Of a stretch of 64,000 bases of DNA, positions 1-8,823 are shown in pieces. Both the position numbers and the translations under genes were made by a program. The notes under the pieces were generated by a model, which worked only from the letters and a program-made list of their open reading frames with translations, was not told where the DNA came from and ran no database searches. Where the stretch lies: the NCBI GenBank assembly GCA_000169115.1, contig AAVV01000003.1, positions 244,911 to 308,910 on the forward strand, written 5' to 3'. Source of the DNA: a marine gamma proteobacterium HTCC2080. GTDB lineage: Bacteria; Pseudomonadota; Gammaproteobacteria; Pseudomonadales; Halieaceae. Each line of letters begins with the position of its first letter. The first letter of the stretch is position 1.

Positions 1-1828
1 CCGGGTCAAGCTGTGGGTTAATCCGAAGGGCTTCTCGCAGTGACGCTTCTGCGCGACCAATGTCACCTCGAGCGAGCCAGTAATTGGCAAGCTGCAGTAG
101 TGAGGAGGGCATATCAGCATGTTCGGTTAGGACGCGTTCGTACTCGCTAAATAGCGCTAACAATGGCGGTAGATCCTGTTGGCGTAACTCTTCCAGCGGT
201 GTGGAAGCGAGTTGTTCTGCAACAGCCATACGCACACCTTGAACCGGGTCGTTAATAAGTGTGCGCAACATTAGGTAACGCTGTGTCGGCGGCAGGGGCG
301 CGCTGGCGCGTACAGCGCTGCTGCGTAGAAGCGTATTTTTTGAGGCTAGCAGCATACCGGCAGTCTGGGATAGATCGGGTGGTGCCAAGTTGCCGTACTG
401 CACCAGCGCAGAAGCGCGCAATATGGGCGTAGCTGAGGTGTCATCAATAATCTTTTTCAGCGAGGGTCGACTGCGAATATCTTGTGCGTGGGCACCGCGC
501 AGAGCCATTGCTGGATGACGGCGTGGGCTATCAAATTTAATGCCCCAATCGCGAAGACTATCGAGGGCCCAGGAGTTTGACTGGTCTGTATGGCACTGGG
601 TGCACGCATTGGGGCTGCCGGTCATCAATGACAGATCGGGTCTGGGAATGCGCATGCTGTGATCCCGGCGTGAATCGACACCCATGTAGAGTTGCGCGGG
701 CATATGGCATTCAACGCATTGGGCACCGGTGCTATTTGCCGCGTGTCGATGGTGCTGGGGCGTGTCATAGGTGGCGGGCATATGGCATTGAGCGCATAGC
801 CCATTACCTTCGGCAATTGGGGTGTTGCTGTGGGGGTTGTGGCAGTTGGTACAGACAACACCCGCTTGATGCATTTTGCTTTGTACAAAAGATCCGTAGA
901 CGTATACCTCATCGCGAATTTGGCCATCAGGCCAATAGAGTGGCTCCTCAATAAGCGATAGCCGGTGGGTGTCGAGCAGGTCGGCACCGTAGTGGTAGTC
1001 CCCAAGGGTGCTGCGGCGCGCGTGGCAGCGGGCACAGTTGTCAATTTGAATGTTGTCAGTGAGTGGGCTGCTGCGGTGGGCAATACTGGCATTCTCAGCC
1101 CAAGCCCACTGGCCTTTTGCTGCGAGGGACATTTCAAATCCCCCATAGGGTGCTTGCGCAGTAGTATTTTCTTTTACTAATGCAACGTGCTGAGCTCCGG
1201 GTCCATGGCAGCTTTCGCAGCCGACATTGTCGGCGTCCCACGTCGTCGCAAAACTGCCCTCTGTGGGGTTGTAATGTTTTTGTACATTGGTGCTATGACA
1301 TTCGGCGCAACGTGTATTCCAGTTCTGGTATGGACCCGTCCAATGCAAGGGGTCCCCGGCTTTAATCGCGTCATCGGGATAGAGGTGGTACCAACGTTGT
1401 CCGCCTTCAGATTTTGAACGGGCATCCCAAGCAATGGTTAAGGCCTGCAGTTTGCCGTCACCGATTGGCAGCAAATACTGTTGCAAGGGAAAGACGCCAA
1501 AGACCCAAGCAACGCGAAAGTCCTCGAGCTCTCCGGCTGCGTTGTCGGTGCGTACCCAAAAAGCATCATCCTTGCGATAAAAGGTGGAGGTTGTGCCCGC
1601 ATAGGTAAACGTGGCGTCGTTAAAGTTTCCGAGCACGGATTTTTCGGTAACCGCCTGCATGGCTAGGTCATGGTGGGAGCCCTGCCAATCGGCGAAGGGC
1701 TGCTCGTGACAACCCGCACAGGTCGCTGTACCCACGTAGTCGGTGCTTCCTAGGGACAACGTTGAGAACACCATTGCACCTGCCAAAGCGGCAAGAGACA
1801 GTAATTTTTGGCTGATCGTACGGATCAT
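1..1828 (-). CDS. Multiheme cytochrome c with C-terminal TPR region (partial, runs off left edge)
   Basis: A frame open from an ATG at 1828 to the window edge gives about 609 residues with no stop, so the 3' end is missing. A hydrophobic N-terminal segment (about residues 9-27) looks like a Sec signal. Eight CxxCH haem-c motifs are visible, with first cysteines at about residues 37, 174, 204, 265, 326, 345, 371 and 409. The region from about 430 onward is helical, and the visible end (LANYWLARGDIGRAEASLREAL) fits a TPR. This matches periplasmic multihaem cytochromes fused to HEAT/TPR repeats, which are presumed to move electrons; the donor and acceptor are not evident. A weak GAGG-like Shine-Dalgarno precedes the start. 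No oxidoreductase partner lies in the window, so the exact role is unknown. Confidence 0.85.
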   Translation of the reverse strand, partial: MIRTISQKLLSLAALAGAMVFSTLSLGSTDYVGTATCAGCHEQPFADWQGSHHDLAMQAVTEKSVLGNFNDATFTYAGTTSTFYRKDDAFWVRTDNAAGELEDFRVAWVFGVFPLQQYLLPIGDGKLQALTIAWDARSKSEGGQRWYHLYPDDAIKAGDPLHWTGPYQNWNTRCAECHSTNVQKHYNPTEGSFATTWDADNVGCESCHGPGAQHVALVKENTTAQAPYGGFEMSLAAKGQWAWAENASIAHRSSPLTDNIQIDNCARCHARRSTLGDYHYGADLLDTHRLSLIEEPLYWPDGQIRDEVYVYGSFVQSKMHQAGVVCTNCHNPHSNTPIAEGNGLCAQCHMPATYDTPQHHRHAANSTGAQCVECHMPAQLYMGVDSRRDHSMRIPRPDLSLMTGSPNACTQCHTDQSNSWALDSLRDWGIKFDSPRRHPAMALRGAHAQDIRSRPSLKKIIDDTSATPILRASALVQYGNLAPPDLSQTAGMLLASKNTLLRSSAVRASAPLPPTQRYLMLRTLINDPVQGVRMAVAEQLASTPLEELRQQDLPPLLALFSEYERVLTEHADMPSSLLQLANYWLARGDIGRAEASLREALRINPQLDP

Positions 1829-2402
1829 TTTTGCCTCGTTGAAGATGTTACGTCGAGTGGCGCCGTTATTTGGGACGTGCTCGGTGGTTGCAGCAGCAGT
1901 TTCTTACTGCTTTTATTGCCGCGCTCGGATAATTGTAAAACAGTAGTGCTAAGTTTAGCCGAGCTTGGACCCCAGCATGCAGCTTAAATCGGGTCAATTT
2001 GGCGCAGCACTCCAACAACGTCACGGCTGACCCCATGGTTATGCCTTGTCTATTGCCCAGTGCCTTCGGCAGTGACTGCCCCCAGCAAAATACGCAACAC
2101 TGGGATGGCCACGGCGGCTACGCTGTTGGCAGTAGGCAACCGCACAGAAGAGGCATCAGTCGCCGTTGTTTTTTTGAGGATCGCTGCGGTTTTTTCGAGA
2201 GAGTCTCTACATGGCCATCGGCGTATCAGGCAGCGCCTTACCTGGAGCCCACTCGTTTCAACCAGAGCGCGTTTCAAAGGTGCGCATCTGCCGAGGCATT
2301 TGCTCCGGTTTCAATCTCGGATAATGAGTTCGGGTACACTACACCCTTAAAGTAAAATCGGTGCGCCCGCTTGCGCGGACACGGCCAAGGAATTTAAGCG
2401 TT
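1829..2402. other. Intergenic region between divergent genes
   Basis: This stretch of about 570 bases separates the leftward cytochrome gene from the rightward amidotransferase. Short open frames exist on both strands (for example 2060-2350 plus and 2050-2277 minus), but their arginine-rich or low-complexity translations match no family I recognise and they overlap one another. I see no RNA gene or clear promoter in it. Confidence 0.4.
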
Positions 2403-3110
2403 ATGAAAATTGGAATTCTAAAAACCGATACGGTGCGGCCAGAGTGGGTGGGCACCTACGGCGAATACCCCGACATGTTTGAAGCTTTGTTACGTCAGGT
2501 CGACCCAGACTTGGAATTTTGCACCTGGGATGTCGAAGCCGGTGAGCTCCCAGAAGATCTGTCAGCAGTGGATGGTTACATCATTACCGGCAGTAAAAGT
2601 AGTGCTTATGATGATAAGCCTTGGATCCGTGCCCTTGAGGATTTTATTCGTCACGCGCACCTAGTAAAGGTCAGGTTAGTGGGCATCTGTTTTGGCCACC
2701 AGCTGGTGGCTCGGGCTCTGGGTGGTTTGGTCGATAAGTCGGCTAACGGCTGGGGTTGTGGCGTGCAGGTTTACAGTGTGTCAGACGCGCAGTTACTGGC
2801 TGATGGTCAGGGTGGAGATTTGCAGTTACTGGCGTCACACCAGGATCAAGTCATGTTGGCCCCTGAGGGTGCGCTGGTTATTGCGCGTAACGATCACTGT
2901 GATATTGCGGGCTTCAGGATTGGTGAGCACATACTGACCTTTCAAGGGCACCCTGAATTCATTCCTGAATATTCCCGAGATATTATGGCTCTTCGGCGTG
3001 AAATGATCGGCGAGGCTAGGGTTGCAGAAGGCCTTGCCACCCTCGAAAAGCATGACCACCAGGGCGAGCGCGTAGCCCGCTGGATGCTCGACTTCATCGC
3101 CTCTCAGTAA
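2403..3110 (+). CDS. Class I glutamine amidotransferase-like protein (GMP synthase GATase-like)
   Basis: 235 residues starting at MKIGILKTD; an upstream in-frame ATG at 2361 would add an arginine-rich tail unlike the family. The nucleophile elbow GICFGHQ (Cys near residue 98) and the later QGHPEF motif supply the Cys-His-Glu triad of class I glutamine amidotransferases. Stand-alone proteins of this type resemble the GATase domain of GuaA and hydrolyse glutamine or gamma-glutamyl compounds; the acceptor substrate cannot be told from sequence. It appears monocistronic. It is followed by an inverted repeat at 3137-3165 without a T-run. Confidence 0.85.
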   Translation: MKIGILKTDTVRPEWVGTYGEYPDMFEALLRQVDPDLEFCTWDVEAGELPEDLSAVDGYIITGSKSSAYDDKPWIRALEDFIRHAHLVKVRLVGICFGHQLVARALGGLVDKSANGWGCGVQVYSVSDAQLLADGQGGDLQLLASHQDQVMLAPEGALVIARNDHCDIAGFRIGEHILTFQGHPEFIPEYSRDIMALRREMIGEARVAEGLATLEKHDHQGERVARWMLDFIASQ

Positions 3111-3282
3111 TCCTTTGTTCTACTCCGACTAGGTAATGGTGCATTCGCCTCTGGTGAATGCACCAAAAAGCCGACTGAATATTTTGCAGTTTATTTTGCG
3201 TGCAGCTCTTTAGGGCCTAGCTGACCATAGCTTGTGACTGTTAGTTGCGAACTACCAGCGGTTGTAACCCAGCAGTAGCGAC

Positions 3283-3735
3283 CTACCAGCTGCCAGTATT
3301 TTCCATCGACGCCCAGGGTTCCGCGGCGGATAAGGCATCCCCAGCCTGCAGTAGTTCCACGGAGATACCGTCAGGGGAGCGGATGAACGCCATGCGACCG
3401 TCTCGGGGTGGGCGGTTAATGGTGACGCCTTTGCTCATCAGGCTGGCACAGGTCGCGTAAATATCGTCAACCCGGTAAGCCAAGTGGCCAAAATTTCTGC
3501 CGCCATCATAAATTTCAGAATCCCAATTGTAGGTAATTTCAACCAGTGGCGCCTGATCCGTATGAGCTCGTTCGACATCATCCGGGGCGGCGAGGAAAAC
3601 GAGCGTAAATCGCCCGGCCTCGCTGTCGTATCGATTCACTTCTATCAGCCCCAACTTGTTGCAAAAGAAGTCGAGGGTGCTGTCTAAACTGCTGGCGCGG
3701 ATCATGGTGTGCAAAAACTGCATGGCGTTACTCAT
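3283..3735 (-). CDS. VOC-family protein, lactoylglutathione lyase-like (glyoxalase I)
   Basis: 150 residues with the two beta-alpha-beta-beta-beta modules of the vicinal oxygen chelate fold. Candidate metal ligands sit where glyoxalase I has them: His in LHTMIRA, Glu in PLVEITYNW, His in FGHLAYRVDD and Glu in ISVELLQ. Family members convert the methylglyoxal-glutathione hemithioacetal to S-lactoylglutathione. The ligand pattern and length agree with GloA, but other VOC enzymes share the fold. An internal Met (MQFLHT, residue 5) could also be the start. It is convergent with the amidotransferase gene. Confidence 0.8.
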   Translation of the reverse strand: MSNAMQFLHTMIRASSLDSTLDFFCNKLGLIEVNRYDSEAGRFTLVFLAAPDDVERAHTDQAPLVEITYNWDSEIYDGGRNFGHLAYRVDDIYATCASLMSKGVTINRPPRDGRMAFIRSPDGISVELLQAGDALSAAEPWASMENTGSW

Positions 3736-3907
3736 TGTAAAAATCAGATTCCCTATTATGGGGTTTGCTGGCTGCCTTGTGTGAGCTATTGGTAGGGAAA
3801 TTAGATTTTAGTACGACCTTTTAAAGGTGGTTCACGCTAAACTCCTCGGCGTACCCGTAGGCTTGCGAGTTGGGGTGCTTTTTTTCTCCCTGAACTTGGA
3901 TGACACC

Positions 3908-4810
3908 ATGTGGTTTCGAAATTTACGTGCTTACCGATTACCTGAGCGTTTGGGACTCGATGCTGAAGCAATGGCTCAGCGCTTAGAGTCTCGCCCCTTT
4001 ACTCCCTGTCGCCCGGCACAGCCTTTAAGTGCTGGCTGGGTAGCCGCCCTTGATGACAATGTTGATTCGCTGGTTCATGCGGCAGGCCCCTATTGGCTAT
4101 TGAGGCTCAAACGTGAAGAGAAACTGCTGCCGTCATCAGTAATTCGCGATGAGGTTGGTAGTCGAGTACTACAAATTCAGACTGCAGAGGCGCGTAAGGT
4201 GCATCGCAAGGAGCGGTTGCAACTTACTGACGAGGTCACGCAAGACCTTATGCCCCGGGCTTTCACCCGGGCGCGCAGTATTGAAGCTATGGTCTTTGAG
4301 AAAGATGGCTGGTTGTGGGTGAACAATGCCAGCGCCCCCCGGGCTGAAGACTTTCTCTCGGCGTTGCGTGAGGCACTAGGCAGCTTGCCTGCTGTGTTGC
4401 CTGTGACGCGTAAGAACCCCGCCGCAGTAATGTCTGAGTGGTTACTGCACGATCAACTTCCCGAGGGTTTTGAGTTGGGTACCGAGGCCGACCTCGTTGA
4501 GCCCGGAGAGGAGGGCGGTGTTGTTCGAGCGCGCAGCATGTTGCTTGATTGCGATGAAATTAGAGCGCATATCGAGTCGGGTAAGCAGGTTCAGCGTTTG
4601 GCTTTAGCTTGGCAGGGGCGGCTGGAATTTGTACTCGGTGCTGATTTAGTCATTCGTCGTCTGAAGTTTGCTGAGGCACTAACAACAGCACACGACGACA
4701 TCAATGAAGACCCTTTGGCCAGACGTGACGCTGATTTCTTGCTGATGAGTGAAACTCTGGCAGAGCTCTGGCCGGCCCTACTGCAAGCCTTTGGTGGGCT
4801 AGAGGCATGA
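3908..4810 (+). CDS. rdgC: Recombination-associated protein RdgC
   Basis: 300 residues beginning MWFRNLRAYRL, the characteristic RdgC N-terminus; the frame is open further upstream but family proteins start here, and the length is close to E. coli RdgC (303). RdgC is a ring-shaped, non-sequence-specific DNA-binding dimer that limits RecA filament formation and recombination. Conserved RdgC blocks are visible, such as LKREEKLLPSSVIRDEV near residue 75 and a PRAFTR segment near 115. The gene overlaps the following DUF1653 gene by four bases (ATGA), so the two are probably cotranslated. Confidence 0.93.
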   Translation: MWFRNLRAYRLPERLGLDAEAMAQRLESRPFTPCRPAQPLSAGWVAALDDNVDSLVHAAGPYWLLRLKREEKLLPSSVIRDEVGSRVLQIQTAEARKVHRKERLQLTDEVTQDLMPRAFTRARSIEAMVFEKDGWLWVNNASAPRAEDFLSALREALGSLPAVLPVTRKNPAAVMSEWLLHDQLPEGFELGTEADLVEPGEEGGVVRARSMLLDCDEIRAHIESGKQVQRLALAWQGRLEFVLGADLVIRRLKFAEALTTAHDDINEDPLARRDADFLLMSETLAELWPALLQAFGGLEA

Positions 4811-5040
4811 GTCAAAGCACAGACCCTCGCCCTGGCCGCTATCGGCACTATAAAGGTGGGGCCTATGAGGTGTTGGGTGTTGCCACGCATTCGGAAACAG
4901 AGGAGCGCCACGTGGTTTATCGGCCACTTTATGGCGAGGGTGCTCTGTGGATAAGGCCTTTGGAAATGTTTGTTGAGTGGGTCGAAGTTGATGGTGAGCA
5001 AAAACCGCGTTTTGCCCCCGAGGACACAGCGAGTCCATAG
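4807..5040 (+). CDS. DUF1653 family protein
   Basis: 77 residues. The core RYRHYKGGAYEVLGVATHSET...VVYRPLYG is the diagnostic DUF1653 pattern, a small beta-rich domain of unknown function common in proteobacteria. Its start codon overlaps the rdgC stop (ATGA), implying translational coupling. The protein appears soluble, with no signal or membrane segment. Function unknown. Confidence 0.88.
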   Translation: MSQSTDPRPGRYRHYKGGAYEVLGVATHSETEERHVVYRPLYGEGALWIRPLEMFVEWVEVDGEQKPRFAPEDTASP

Positions 5041-5343
5041 CTGCCGGGCTGTTATGGATTAGTCCTGACGCGACCTTGCCCTGTCGTTATGACGCCTAGG
5101 TCGCCAGATTAGGGCCTTCAGCCTTACAGTTCTCTGAGGGACATTTTCTGCAAGCGTTTCGGGGTTGTGGCGATTATTAGAAGGGGCTATCCCCAAGCCT
5201 CACTGGGTGTGATTAAACCCGCGTGATTGCACCTAAAGTAATTACACCTAAGTTATTGAAACACTGCTTGGTTGTAACTGGGTACAGGGCTCAAACCCGA
5301 GCCCTCGGTGAGGCCTCTCAGGCATTAGGCCAACTCAGTGCCG
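5041..5343. other. Intergenic region between convergent genes
   Basis: About 300 bases between the DUF1653 gene and the 3' end of flgN, where transcription from both sides meets. I see no RNA gene, no persuasive open frame and no clear T-tailed hairpin. Confidence 0.4.
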
Positions 5344-5826
5344 CTAGGCTGTTCCCAGAACTCGACTGCCGCCGTCAAGGTGAGCATTGCCCTGCTGACC
5401 GTAAAGCGTCACGCCGCTGTCGTTGCCCCGCACAATGTTAATAGCTTGCTGGGTACGGTCCCGCAGCGCCGATATCAACATGCCATTTCGGTGGTTGAGG
5501 GTTTTGCAGCTTTCACCGGCCACACGAATGGCAGAGCTAAGCTCAACGCCGGTTGCTCGCTGTCCAGCACTGAGCTGCGGGTGGTTAGTGACCGTCTCTA
5601 AATTTTGCGTAATGCCCACAGCTTCCCTAGCGCCCTTTGCTGTCATGTAGCCTTCTAGGGCATCGTTTTTGTCAGCGATTGCAGATTCCAGTCGCTCTGC
5701 GTCACTTGTTATAAGGGCATCATGCTCTGCTTCGAGCGCATGTAGCACCCGGGTGAGCGCTTCGGCTTCACGGGCCAAAGTATCGAGCCCTGGTGCCAAT
5801 GTGTCCTGTTCGGCAGCAGCAAACAT
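5344..5826 (-). CDS. flgN: Flagellar export chaperone FlgN
   Basis: 160 residues, mostly alpha-helical and charged, as in FlgN, the cytoplasmic chaperone that escorts hook-filament junction proteins FlgK and FlgL to the flagellar export gate. The N-terminal helices (about 10-60) and a segment near residue 110 (SCKTLNHRNGMLISALRDR) match the FlgN family, where a conserved N..NG..I pattern precedes the C-terminal substrate-binding helix. Its start overlaps the flgM stop by one base, so it is cotranslated from the sigma-28 promoter upstream of flgM. Confidence 0.88.
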   Translation of the reverse strand: MFAAAEQDTLAPGLDTLAREAEALTRVLHALEAEHDALITSDAERLESAIADKNDALEGYMTAKGAREAVGITQNLETVTNHPQLSAGQRATGVELSSAIRVAGESCKTLNHRNGMLISALRDRTQQAINIVRGNDSGVTLYGQQGNAHLDGGSRVLGTA

Positions 5827-6143
5827 TAGACTAGCTCCTGTTCCTGTCGAATCAATGCATCGGCAATCTGACCGGCGTCTATTTCATAGTCGCCATCGGC
5901 AATACGCTGTCGTATAGCCTCAACCTTTTCCACGTCAACGCCACTAGCGGCGCGAACATCATCTGCTAAGGCGCTGAGTCGCGTTGCAGTATCGGTCAGC
6001 TCTACGCGGTCGTCGCCCATTACAGCGGGGGCAGCTGTTTTTGCTGTCGAGCCGCGGTTTTCCTCGCTGCGGGCTTCTGCAGCACGACGCTCGCTATCGA
6101 TGCGGCTTGGGCTGCCTGATCCGGCTATGTCAATTGGTGCCAT
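5826..6143 (-). CDS. flgM: Anti-sigma-28 factor FlgM
   Basis: 105 residues, close to the usual length. The low-complexity N-terminal half corresponds to the disordered export part. The C-terminal half (DRVELTDTATRLSALADDV...VEAIRQRIADGDYEIDAGQIADALI) is the conserved FliA-binding helical region. FlgM holds sigma-28 inactive until the hook-basal body is complete, then is exported. A GGAG Shine-Dalgarno lies just upstream, and a near-consensus sigma-28 promoter lies at 6194-6220. The position beside flgN and flgA matches other gammaproteobacteria. Confidence 0.93.
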   Translation of the reverse strand: MAPIDIAGSGSPSRIDSERRAAEARSEENRGSTAKTAAPAVMGDDRVELTDTATRLSALADDVRAASGVDVEKVEAIRQRIADGDYEIDAGQIADALIRQEQELV

Positions 6144-6193
6144 GGTTTACTCCAAGGTGCTTTAAGCACGTCGAGCGGTTCTTCTTATCCCCA

Positions 6194-6220
6194 GTAGCGG
6201 CGGGATGTGAGAAAACTTTA
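6194..6220 (-). promoter_or_regulatory. Sigma-28 (FliA) promoter of flgMN
   Basis: Read on the minus strand, the site is TAAAGTTT, 11 bases, then GCCGCTAC, against the known consensus TAAAGTTT-N11-GCCGATAA. The -35 box is perfect and the spacing exact. It lies about 50 bases upstream of the flgM start. The same -10 octamer recurs before flgK and fliC. Confidence 0.85.
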
Positions 6221-6261
6221 GGATTACTTTCAATATTATCACTGTCTGCCTGAGGTTTGGG

Positions 6262-6966
6262 TCATTGAATAATCACCGACCCGTCGGTGGCAATGATGCC
6301 TTCGACCCGGGTTCCTGACGTTAGATTTGCTACCAATACCCGGTCACCCGCAGCACCCTTGGCCAGCGCCTTGCCTTGCATGCTGACCCGCAACCCACTC
6401 CCACCGCTCACAATGTTGACGGTTTGTCCGCGCTCAACAAGAATCGGTGCCACCAGGTCGTTAAATCTTAGGGGGTTACCGGGATCGAGATTACGCCGAG
6501 CCTCCATGCCTATCAAACCATCGATTTCGGTGACGATGCCGCCGTTTTCCTGCGTAATGCGCCGCTTTTTTAGGATGATGTCGTTATTTCCGATTAGGTC
6601 GCCGCGTCGCAGCGCAGCAGTCAGAACGGGCACGACTTGATTGGCCGCGACTTCACCGCGCACATAGAGCGTCCAGGTTTCCTCCCCCGGGCAGCGTATG
6701 CCCACACTTACAGCACCAAGCGCGCGCTTGGTGCTGGTTGGTAGTGCTTCAAGGTCTTGAGTGCATTTAGCAAGTCCAAGCCGCCCATCGAGGGGGCGTA
6801 CCTGAACATCAATATGCTGATAGCCCTGAGCTACCGCTCGAGACTGCATCACTAGGGCCGCCGTGCTGGCTATATCTGACAATGAATGACTGCCTGCTTC
6901 CGCTTGGCTCAGGGCCGCCGTAAAAGTAAGGGCGCCTATCAGGGCACACCGCCAATGTTTTGACAT
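6262..6966 (-). CDS. flgA: Flagellar P-ring assembly chaperone FlgA
   Basis: 234 residues from the Met of MSKHWRC, which has a GAGGTGG Shine-Dalgarno; a longer reading from 7017 is possible but would place extra residues before the signal peptide. A Sec signal (about 1-25) is followed by the periplasmic FlgA/SAF-type domain. The C-terminal part (NIVSGGSGLRVSMQGKALAKGAAGDRVLVAN...VEGIIATDG) is typical of FlgA, which assists FlgI polymerisation into the P-ring. It is divergent from flgB with its own sigma-54 box at 7001-7016. Confidence 0.93.
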   Translation of the reverse strand: MSKHWRCALIGALTFTAALSQAEAGSHSLSDIASTAALVMQSRAVAQGYQHIDVQVRPLDGRLGLAKCTQDLEALPTSTKRALGAVSVGIRCPGEETWTLYVRGEVAANQVVPVLTAALRRGDLIGNNDIILKKRRITQENGGIVTEIDGLIGMEARRNLDPGNPLRFNDLVAPILVERGQTVNIVSGGSGLRVSMQGKALAKGAAGDRVLVANLTSGTRVEGIIATDGSVIIQ

Positions 6967-7000
6967 ATTCCACCTCGTCAATTGGGTTTCTGGGTTTCTA

Positions 7001-7016
7001 TGCAAATGAGATGCCA
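7001..7016 (-). promoter_or_regulatory. Sigma-54 promoter of flgA
   Basis: On the minus strand: TGGCATC, 4 bases, TTGCA. This matches the -24/-12 consensus TGGCAYR-N4-TTGCW with the invariant GG and GC doublets correctly spaced. It lies about 35 bases upstream of the flgA start. Confidence 0.72.
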
Positions 7017-7213
7017 ACTTTTTATGGCAGCCACCAAACCCTTAATTGGTAAATCACCTTCCAGTGGCGCAGCGATGCATTTGCCAGCCAAAAGTTTTAG
7101 GGCGGCAATGCTTGCCGTTTTGGGGGTTCTGCCTTGCCGCCGGCCAAGCGCCAAAAACTTGTCACCTCTCTTGGCATGAACATAAGTCATTGAATAAATT
7201 GATTATTTCAAGT

Positions 7214-7229
7214 TGGCACGAGTTTTGAA
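7214..7229 (+). promoter_or_regulatory. Sigma-54 promoter of the flgB operon
   Basis: TGGCACG, 4 bases, TTGAA. The -24 element is perfect; the -12 element has GA in place of the usual GC. It is 32 bases upstream of the flgB ATG and would drive flgBCDEFGHIJ. Confidence 0.62.
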
Positions 7230-7260
7230 TGTCACACTGCGAACACAGGGAGGCTGAACC

Positions 7261-7662
7261 ATGGCTGGATTTGACAACGCATTAGGCATTTCGCCACAGG
7301 TACTGGCACTGCGATCGCAGCGCATGAACCTTTTGAGCGCCAATATTGCCAATGCAGAAACGCCTAACTACAAAGCTCGTGATATTGATTTCCGCGCTGC
7401 AATGACGCAGGCCAGTAATAGCCAAGAGAGCACGCAGCTGCGTGCTACTCAGGCGAAGCATATGACGGGATTTGAAAGTCAGTTAGGCGTTGAGTCCGAC
7501 ATTAAGTATCGCCAGCCCAGCAGCCTGCAAGAAAACGGAAATACTGTGGAGACCCACCGGGAGCACGCCGAATTTATGGAAAACGCCCTCAAATATCAGG
7601 CCAGCTTGAATTTGCTGGACTCTCGCATCAAGGGGCTGCGTGCAGCCATTAAAGGAGAATAA
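7261..7662 (+). CDS. flgB: Flagellar proximal rod protein FlgB
   Basis: 133 residues. The N-terminal rod/hook motif is present (LRSQRMNLLSANIANAETPNYKARDIDF, residues about 18-45), as is the C-terminal helix with HREHAEFMENALKYQASLNLL. FlgB forms the most proximal rod segment attached to FliE and the MS ring and is exported without a cleaved signal. A GGGAGG Shine-Dalgarno precedes the ATG. First gene of the long rod/hook operon, two bases before flgC. Confidence 0.95.
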   Translation: MAGFDNALGISPQVLALRSQRMNLLSANIANAETPNYKARDIDFRAAMTQASNSQESTQLRATQAKHMTGFESQLGVESDIKYRQPSSLQENGNTVETHREHAEFMENALKYQASLNLLDSRIKGLRAAIKGE

Positions 7663-7664
7663 CG

Positions 7665-8069
7665 ATGAGCCTCTTTGACAGTATGAGCATAGCCGGTACC
7701 GCGTTGTCGGCACAAACCACGCGGATCAACACGATTGCATCGAATATGGCCAATGCCAATTCGGTTTCATCAACTGCTGAAGACACGTTTAAAGCCAGAG
7801 CTCCCATCTTTCAGGCGGTATTGGAAGGAGAGTCTGACCAATTAGGCGTGCGGGTAACGAGCATCGAAGAAGTTGGCGGCGAAGCGCGACAAGAATTCGA
7901 GCCTGCTCACCCCCTCGCCAATGAGGAGGGATTTATTTACAAGCCCGACATTGATGTGACCCAGCAAATGGCCAACATGATGTCGGCATCCCGATCTTTT
8001 CAAAGTGCGATTGAGGTGATTAACACCTCAAAGCAGTTGGCGTTGAGAACGCTGACGCTAGGTAAGTAA
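7665..8069 (+). CDS. flgC: Flagellar proximal rod protein FlgC
   Basis: 134 residues, the usual FlgC size. It has the N-terminal SIAGTALSAQTTRINTIASNMANANS rod motif and the C-terminal family signature (YKPDIDVTQQMANMMSASRSFQSAIEVINTSKQLALRTL). FlgC is one of the three proximal rod proteins and is exported through the flagellar type III system. A GGAG Shine-Dalgarno overlaps the flgB end, and flgD follows after 10 bases. Confidence 0.95.
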   Translation: MSLFDSMSIAGTALSAQTTRINTIASNMANANSVSSTAEDTFKARAPIFQAVLEGESDQLGVRVTSIEEVGGEARQEFEPAHPLANEEGFIYKPDIDVTQQMANMMSASRSFQSAIEVINTSKQLALRTLTLGK

Positions 8070-8079
8070 GGGGCGGATT

Positions 8080-8799
8080 ATGACTTTAAATGCACTCAAT
8101 AATCCCAATGACTCGGCATCAATTTTCGAGTCATTAAACCCAACGCGAGCGGCTGAGAAAGGTAAGGCCGGCTCTGCCGAAGAAATGGGATCTGAAGAGT
8201 TCCTGCAATTAATGATTGCCCAGCTGGAAAATCAGGACCCTACCAAGCCTATGGATCAAATGGCCTTTATGAGTCAGCTGGCCCAATTTACTCAGGTATC
8301 AGGTATCCAGGAACTCAATGAGAGCTTTTCGGGCCTGACAGAAACCCTCACCGGGCAGCAGGCACTACAAGCCTCACAAATGGTAGGTCGCAGTGTTTCC
8401 ACCAGTAGCAACGTCGGTAACCTGAGTGTCTTGGGTACCAACACCACAGGTGACCCTGTGATGCGCATGAGCGCGTCGGTCGACATGGGCAACAACGCCA
8501 CGGGCGGCAGTTTTTTTGTTCAGGACATGAACGGGCAGCTGGTCTTCTCCGGTACCTTGCCCGCGGGCTCGGGAACCTTGCCGGTAGTTTGGGATGGCGT
8601 TGATGCCGAAGGCAATACGTTGCCACCCGGGCAATACCGCATTTCAGCTGAGGTTGCACGCAACGGCGCCAATCAGGCGGCGTCAGTATTTGCTCACGAG
8701 CAGGTCGTTTCAGTCGCAATTGGCGCCGGCAACACGGTGACCCTAAATCTCGCCAATGGACAGTCCCTTGGCATTAATGAAGTGAAAGAATTTTTCTAA
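8080..8799 (+). CDS. flgD: Flagellar hook cap / hook assembly protein FlgD
   Basis: 239 residues. The conserved N-terminal block EEFLQLMIAQLENQDPTKPMD (about 45-65) is the FlgD hallmark. The C-terminal part is the FlgD Ig-like/tudor region, including GQLVFSGTLPAGSGTLPVVWDGVDAEGNTLPPGQY. FlgD caps the growing hook and is needed for FlgE polymerisation; it is absent from the finished flagellum. It sits between flgC and flgE as usual. Confidence 0.95.
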   Translation: MTLNALNNPNDSASIFESLNPTRAAEKGKAGSAEEMGSEEFLQLMIAQLENQDPTKPMDQMAFMSQLAQFTQVSGIQELNESFSGLTETLTGQQALQASQMVGRSVSTSSNVGNLSVLGTNTTGDPVMRMSASVDMGNNATGGSFFVQDMNGQLVFSGTLPAGSGTLPVVWDGVDAEGNTLPPGQYRISAEVARNGANQAASVFAHEQVVSVAIGAGNTVTLNLANGQSLGINEVKEFF

Positions 8800-8823
8800 A
8801 GCAAAACTAAAGAGGATCACACC

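Noticed and set aside
625..1146. Minus-strand frame of 173 codons with a start inside the cytochrome gene
   Set aside because: It lies in another frame of the long cytochrome reading frame, which carries eight haem motifs.
1999..2355. Open frames on both strands between the cytochrome and amidotransferase genes
   Set aside because: Arginine-rich or low-complexity translations, mutually overlapping, without a clear Shine-Dalgarno or family resemblance.
3137..3165. 10-bp inverted repeat TGGTGCATTC/GAATGCACCA after the amidotransferase gene
   Set aside because: No T-run follows on either strand, so a rho-independent terminator is not supported, though it may still affect RNA stability.
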